Virus record (IMG/VR): IMGVR_UViG_3300038701_002284
Coordinates: 1-23,087 of that record
DNA from: a virus
Direction: 5' to 3' (one strand)
Length of the DNA stretch: 23,087 nucleotides
Part shown: positions 20,101 through 23,087 of the stretch, one piece after another
Layout of the letters: the number at the start of each line of letters is the position of its first letter
Numbering within the stretch: position 1 is the stretch's first letter
Notes under the pieces: model-generated
Seen by the model: the letters and a program-made list of their open reading frames with translations, nothing else
Told to the model about the DNA's origin: nothing
Databases searched by the model: none
Made by a program: the position numbers and the translations under genes

Positions 20101-20936
20101 TCTTGCTCCTCTTGGGTTTCGATCACTCCCATTAAATATTCAAAAGCTAATCTTGCTTGCGCTGGCACGACACCATTTCCAAGGGCTTTAAGTCTGTCCA
20201 CCCTAAAGGCAGTCCCATCATCATCTCGACAAATTGCGGGTTTAGGTAACCCTTGTATCCCCTCGAATGCACCAGCACAGCCATGCTTGGCGAATGCCTC
20301 CCATGGGGTTTGGGGTTCAAGCCATCCTTGTGATCCCGCGCTTGTGGTACGGGCCATAAGTTTTTTCTTGCTAGGCTGTTTAAGCTCTGTCGTTTTGGGC
20401 CCCTTCTTCCCGCGGCGCCACCTTGACTGTAACCGGACTGACTCGCTGTTGGCGTGGGCAAGCATGAAAAATCTTTTCCTTTGGTGAGGGGCTCCAACAT
20501 AATTGGCTGATACATTTGTCCATCGACAATCATACCCCATAGAGGAAAATTCTTCGGCGACATTATATAATCCTCTAGTGCGTATTGCCGGCACGTTTTC
20601 GAGAAAAACAAAACTGGGCTGAATCTCTTTGGTAAGGCGAGCAATCTCGAAAAAAAGACCGCTTCGCTCTCCGCCCAAACCGACTCCATTTCCTGCACAG
20701 CTAATGTCCTGGCAGGGGAATCCTCCAGTGATGATGTCACAGATTTGAGGCTCACCTTCGATGTTTTTGACATCTGCAAGTATTGGAGCTCTTGGGAGAG
20801 ACCCATCGGCCATTCGACTTGCGATAATTTTTTGTGCGTATTCTTCGATTTCGACATAAGCAATTGGTTTACACCACTCCTCTAGAGCTAAAGTTAATCC
20901 ACCATAACCTGTAAACAAATCTAGTGATTTCAACAT
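20097..20936 (-). CDS. DNA (cytosine-5-)-methyltransferase
   Basis: A 279-residue protein with the C5 methyltransferase motifs in order: I SLDLFTGYGG (residues 4-13), IV GGFPCQDIS (C75 catalytic), VI FLENVP (112-116), VIII QRKRFFML (152-159) and X ALGNGVVPAQ (251-260). The region between VIII and X is only about 90 residues, so the target-recognition domain is short. It transfers a methyl group from SAM to C5 of cytosine; the target site cannot be read from sequence. No restriction enzyme is near, so protection from host restriction is the likely purpose. The +1 frame of this gene is open for 238 codons (see that entry). It ends in VIETQEEQE, a tail repeated in the gene at 18506. Confidence 0.9.
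   Translation of the reverse strand: MLKSLDLFTGYGGLTLALEEWCKPIAYVEIEEYAQKIIASRMADGSLPRAPILADVKNIEGEPQICDIITGGFPCQDISCAGNGVGLGGERSGLFFEIARLTKEIQPSFVFLENVPAIRTRGLYNVAEEFSSMGYDCRWTNVSANYVGAPHQRKRFFMLAHANSESVRLQSRWRRGKKGPKTTELKQPSKKKLMARTTSAGSQGWLEPQTPWEAFAKHGCAGAFEGIQGLPKPAICRDDDGTAFRVDRLKALGNGVVPAQARLAFEYLMGVIETQEEQE
20147..20863 (-). CDS. Possible overprinted protein in the +1 frame of the methyltransferase gene
   Basis: A 238-codon open frame, +1 relative to the methyltransferase and inside it. Its product has segments that I recall from phage and bacterial proteins listed beside C5 methyltransferases: FPLWGMIVDGQMYQPIML, SCLPTPTASQSGYSQGGAAG, LWPVPQARDHKDG, and LNPQFVEMMMGLPLGWTDL. The first ATG/TTG (20863) has no close ribosome site (AGGAG is about 19 bases away). 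The match could be real dual coding. It could also be a shadow of methyltransferase conservation that has been predicted as a gene in many genomes. Treat it as a candidate only. Confidence 0.35.
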   Translation of the reverse strand: MLMSKSKNTHKKLSQVEWPMGLSQELQYLQMSKTSKVSLKSVTSSLEDSPARTLAVQEMESVWAESEAVFFSRLLALPKRFSPVLFFSKTCRQYALEDYIMSPKNFPLWGMIVDGQMYQPIMLEPLTKGKDFSCLPTPTASQSGYSQGGAAGRRGPKRQSLNSLARKNLWPVPQARDHKDGLNPKPHGRHSPSMAVLVHSRGYKGYLNPQFVEMMMGLPLGWTDLKPLEMVSCQRKQD

Positions 20937-20945
20937 TATCGACTC

Positions 20946-21488
20946 TCATTTTTGGTTATTTTGTTGAGTGCTATCTGGTTGATTTTCTTTAATAAAAGCG
21001 ACCCAATGAGTATGTGCTTTTTTGCCCGAATGATGCCCATATAAAGGTTTTTGGTCTGTTAAAGATAAAACCTTTTTTAAAGGTATCTCTGTGCTGGCCC
21101 ATTTGAAAATTAAAGTGCCGTTGGGTCTTAATACCCTAAAACATTCACTAAAGCCTTTTTTTATATCATCTTCCCAGGTCTCTTTATTTAGCACACCATA
21201 TTTAAACGGAAATATCCCAGTTTTGCCACTCCCTATAGTTTTTGCCGTTAAGTGGGGCGGGTCAAAGATAACATGGTGAAAAGTATTATCTTGAAGTACC
21301 ATTTCTCTGAAGTCCTGAACAAGGTCTGGTGCTACTACTACTGGCGACCTGCCTTTAGTGCTAGGGGTCCCTAAGTCGGCATCTCTCTTGCCCTGCCTGT
21401 TATCACAAAACAAAACCCTATAATCTTTTTTGTCGAACCAAAACATACGAGATCCACAACACGCATCCAAAACTTTTTTCTCACCCAT
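20946..21488 (-). CDS. Class I SAM-dependent methyltransferase, probably DNA
   Basis: A 180-residue protein with VLDACCGSRMFWFD (SAM-binding motif I, residues 6-19), LFCDNRQGKR (acidic end of strand 2), VIFDPPHL (D76-P-P-H, catalytic DPPY-like) and GTLIFKWASTEIPLKKV near the C-terminus, then GKKAHTHWVAFIK. The DPPH motif and the small size match the phage N6-adenine/N4-cytosine-like methyltransferase group that I recall with 'DACCGSRMFWFD'. The amino group modified cannot be decided. The ATG lies 3 bases after the upstream stop, and the cytosine methyltransferase follows 9 bases later, so the two are coexpressed. Confidence 0.75.
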   Translation of the reverse strand: MGEKKVLDACCGSRMFWFDKKDYRVLFCDNRQGKRDADLGTPSTKGRSPVVVAPDLVQDFREMVLQDNTFHHVIFDPPHLTAKTIGSGKTGIFPFKYGVLNKETWEDDIKKGFSECFRVLRPNGTLIFKWASTEIPLKKVLSLTDQKPLYGHHSGKKAHTHWVAFIKENQPDSTQQNNQK

Positions 21489-21491
21489 CGC

Positions 21492-21797
21492 TCACGCCTC
21501 CTTCTTTCCTAAGCTTTCTTTGCGCCATTTGGTGTGGGAAACAAGGGTCTCCCTGGTAACCAATCCAATTGTTCCAATTTGGTCTGGTTTTAAAAAACCG
21601 TTTTCGTTTTCATAGGTGTCATGAAACACATGAAGCGCATCCCTCAACCGATCCATCTCTTGCATGGCCTTATCAAGGGCGTCTTTTATGTCTTCTGGAT
21701 GCTCGCACATTCGACCTATAATAACTCCTGTTTCATTTCTTATAATTCCATTTTCTTGAATCTCAACCATAATGGACTTGCATTCATCTGCACTCAC
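21492..21797 (-). CDS. Small hypothetical protein
   Basis: A 101-residue protein from the GTG at 21797, which overlaps the upstream TGA (GTGA) and follows GGGGA by about 6 bases. A GTG at 21809, four codons earlier, is the alternative. It has IMVEIQENGIIRNETGVIIG, then CEHPEDIKDALDKAMQEMDR and LRDALHVFHDTYENENGFL. It is helical in the middle, has no membrane segment, and ends Lys-rich. The family is unknown. Confidence 0.5.
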   Translation of the reverse strand: MSADECKSIMVEIQENGIIRNETGVIIGRMCEHPEDIKDALDKAMQEMDRLRDALHVFHDTYENENGFLKPDQIGTIGLVTRETLVSHTKWRKESLGKKEA

Positions 21798-21889
21798 AAC
21801 TTTCCCCACGCAAAATAAAGAACCGCGCCTATGGTTAAACCTAGAATAATTGCATCAACGAGTGTCCATTCTGTTATTTGGTTGTTCAT
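21794..21889 (-). CDS. 31-residue membrane peptide
   Basis: ATG at 21889 (ATGA overlap with the hydrolase stop) to TGA at 21794-21796. The product is a polar head (MNNQITEWTL), a hydrophobic span (VDAIILGLTIGAVLYFAW) and a Gly-Lys-Leu end, a one-span membrane peptide. Coupling on both sides supports it. It is the third such peptide in this operon. The function is unknown. Confidence 0.5.
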   Translation of the reverse strand: MNNQITEWTLVDAIILGLTIGAVLYFAWGKL

Positions 21890-22311
21890 TTTCCCAACTC
21901 CCCTATAGCGTAAAGTATTCCCGCATATTGCCTTTTAATAATCCCTAAATGTGATGTTGCGGGTGTTTTAAAATTAACCGCACCTTCAATTGGGTAGCCC
22001 CGCAAGCCGCTGGTCTGATAATAGTTAACATGCATCCCAGCGTTCGAGGGGCTCGCAAGCCGTGAGTTATTCCAAAAGTCCCAGCGTCTCGCATCAAGTG
22101 TGATCAAGAGTTTGCAACGATGATTTCGCTTTATCGCATAACCAGCACCGAAACTGTGACCAATTATAACGTCCATAAGTGGAAGGGTTTGCACATCCCA
22201 CGGATAAGTGATGACCGTATTGCCCATTTCACGAAGTGGCGTTTCCAGCACTTTACTAAGATGCCTTCCGTAATAATAAGACCCTAAGCCTTCTATCAAA
22301 GCTATTCGCAT
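21886..22311 (-). CDS. Small alpha/beta-hydrolase-like serine hydrolase
   Basis: A 141-residue protein. DVIIGHSFGAGYAIK (about residues 47-61) is a G-H-S-F-G nucleophile elbow after a strand, as in alpha/beta hydrolases. RIALIEGLGSYYYGRHLSKV at the start has the first strand and a Gly-rich loop for the oxyanion. A later Asp (TLDARRWDFW) and a His near the end (ATSHLGII) could complete the triad. At 141 residues it is shorter than most family members, closer to RBBP9/YdeN-type minimal hydrolases. There is no signal peptide. It is the first gene after the terminator at 22337-22373. Substrate and role are unknown. Confidence 0.6.
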   Translation of the reverse strand: MRIALIEGLGSYYYGRHLSKVLETPLREMGNTVITYPWDVQTLPLMDVIIGHSFGAGYAIKRNHRCKLLITLDARRWDFWNNSRLASPSNAGMHVNYYQTSGLRGYPIEGAVNFKTPATSHLGIIKRQYAGILYAIGELGK

Positions 22312-22336
22312 GGTGGGATCCTCTCGCCTGTTCCAG

Positions 22337-22373
22337 ATAAAAAGGCCAGAGGGAGGTTAAACACTCTGACCTT
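22337..22373 (-). terminator. Intrinsic terminator for the upstream - strand genes
   Basis: On the - strand, AAGGTCAGAG (22373-22364) pairs with CTCTGGCCTT (22351-22342) in a 10-bp stem with one G-U pair, followed by a T-run (22343-22339). It ends the transcript of the genes at 22473-23087 and separates them from the accessory operon. Confidence 0.75.
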
Positions 22374-22446
22374 AAATTGTTAAAAGTTCCGCATACGTAC
22401 TGTGATGTGGTTATAAACTTTTTTAGGTTTGATGGGAAGTTAAATA

Positions 22447-22478
22447 TGTAACACTAATGTTACGTGTAATAATTACAC
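22447..22478. promoter_or_regulatory. Tandem operator-like dyads
   Basis: TGTAACACTAATGTTAC (22447-22463) is a GTAAC-N6-GTTAC dyad and matches 15 of 17 bases of the motif at the replication promoter (12203-12219, opposite strand). It is followed directly by GTGTAAT-A-ATTACAC (22464-22478), a perfect palindrome that overlaps the stop codon of the 113-residue gene. A shared regulator is suspected. Confidence 0.45.
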
Positions 22479-22814
22479 ACCAGTACTTCGAGCATTTTGC
22501 AGGTACGTAATACCCACAGCGTCATCATTATTATCTGCATTCACGTACCAATCAGCGATGTCGAAGTTAATATTCGTACCGCCTAAAAGTTGGTTAGATA
22601 AAACAAATGTTTCACCCGCTGCGAGAGTGATTCCGCGTTTAGTGTCAGTGGAATTATCTACGTTTGCATCTCCGATATAAATATTACCACTATTTGTGGT
22701 GAGGGCTTGAAAGACTACGGCTACACATAGGATAGAAGAGGTAGATATCTGCTCAGGCGTTCCTGCTGTTGTGACGTCCACAAAATCCAAAGTTGTGGGT
22801 GTTAGTGCTGACAT
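22473..22814 (-). CDS. Small virion-type structural protein
   Basis: A 113-residue protein with a strong ribosome site (AAGGAG, 6 bases before the ATG). It is beta-rich and Thr/Asn/Ala-rich: DFVDVTTAGTPEQISTSSIL, CVAVVFQALTTNSGNIYIGD and GITLAAGETFVLSNQ. The pattern 'V..T.AGT...IS....C..V.IQA...N.G.IYIGD' with 'GI.LAAGE' is typical of small phage head or decoration proteins. It is 10 bases downstream of the partial gene and is followed by the operator-like dyads and a terminator. The exact place in the virion is unknown. Confidence 0.65.
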   Translation of the reverse strand: MSALTPTTLDFVDVTTAGTPEQISTSSILCVAVVFQALTTNSGNIYIGDANVDNSTDTKRGITLAAGETFVLSNQLLGGTNINFDIADWYVNADNNDDAVGITYLQNARSTGV

Positions 22815-22824
22815 TTTGTTCTCC

Positions 22825-23087
22825 TTATTTAAGAGTTATTTTTTTAGTTTCTATATATTTGGCAATCTGAGCTTCACTAATGGGATGCTGGGATTCCCGG
22901 ACTTCATTTAATAGTATCTCATATTCTGCACGTGTGAGGTATCTAGGTTTGCGCTTTCTAATGGTTAACATAAATGTACCTTTGTGGGTGACGCGCCAAG
23001 ACCAAGGGCGTGCTGGCTTCTTTCGCTTCGCCTCTTTTTTAGCGTGGTAACGCTGAAGGGTGAGATATTTCCAATTTTTTATGTATT
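22825..23087 (-). CDS. Basic hypothetical protein, 5' partial
   Basis: A frame open from the window edge to the TAA at 22825-22827, with at least 87 residues and the start outside. The first visible half is very basic (QRYHAKKEAKRKKPARPW and RVTHKGTFMLTIRKRKPRYL). The rest is helical (RAEYEILLNEVRESQ) and ends in ETKKITLK. An internal ATG would give a 48-residue product, but the basic sequence continues upstream in frame, so a longer gene is more likely. It may bind nucleic acid. The family is not recognised. Confidence 0.5.
   Translation of the reverse strand, partial: YIKNWKYLTLQRYHAKKEAKRKKPARPWSWRVTHKGTFMLTIRKRKPRYLTRAEYEILLNEVRESQHPISEAQIAKYIETKKITLK

Overview
The window is a piece of a double-stranded DNA phage genome. 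The genes are tightly packed, with 1-4 base stop/start overlaps, in blocks that switch strand. There is no tRNA, rRNA, integrase or insertion sequence. Several features point to a tailed phage of a Gram-negative bacterium: purine-rich ribosome sites, a lipoprotein-like gene in the lysis cassette, a T4-type lysozyme, and Ala/Gln-rich virion proteins of the short-tailed-phage ejection type. Terminase, portal, capsid, RNA polymerase and integrase genes are not in the window, so lifestyle and exact taxon stay open.

Layout. (1) 1-6423, + strand: late virion genes. These are the end of a surface or tail protein, a GNAT acetyltransferase, and three large Ala/Gln-rich putative internal (ejection) proteins, one with a CFI-box-like C-terminus, followed by a 55-codon gene. 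(2) 6388-12182, - strand: replication and recombination operon. In transcription order it has a Cas4/RecB-like nuclease with four candidate Fe-S cysteines, a Sak4-like ATPase, a DUF669-like ssDNA-binding candidate, a family A DNA polymerase with 3'-5' exonuclease and an unusual N-terminal uracil-DNA-glycosylase-like domain, and a DUF3987-like helicase. (3) 12331-17333, + strand, divergent from (2): lysis and accessory genes. These include a lipoprotein, a lysozyme fused to an L,D-transpeptidase-like domain, a possible Acb2/Tad1-type cyclic-nucleotide sponge, a LamG-type protein, a metallophosphoesterase with no ordinary start codon, and a one-span membrane protein. (4) 17440-22311, - strand: accessory operon of about 14 small genes. 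It has a C5 cytosine methyltransferase, a second class I methyltransferase, a methyltransferase-like PPC protein, a small alpha/beta hydrolase, and three very small membrane peptides. (5) 22473-23087, - strand: a small virion-type protein and an unidentified gene running off the edge.

The genes fit a simple plan. Block 2 copies and recombines the genome. Block 1 packages ejection proteins. Block 3 lyses the cell and may blunt nucleotide-signalling defence. Block 4 probably modifies DNA against restriction and carries fast-changing accessory functions. The control region at 12183-12330 holds promoters for both directions, and one of them is overlapped by a 17-base motif that recurs (15 of 17 identical) at 22447.

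The points most worth checking are the polymerase with the glycosylase-like domain, the lysozyme/L,D-transpeptidase fusion, the Acb2/Tad1-like protein, the 238-codon second reading frame inside the cytosine methyltransferase gene, the start of the metallophosphoesterase inside a terminator, and the short repeats at gene junctions in block 4. All family assignments come from reading motifs by eye; no database search was possible.
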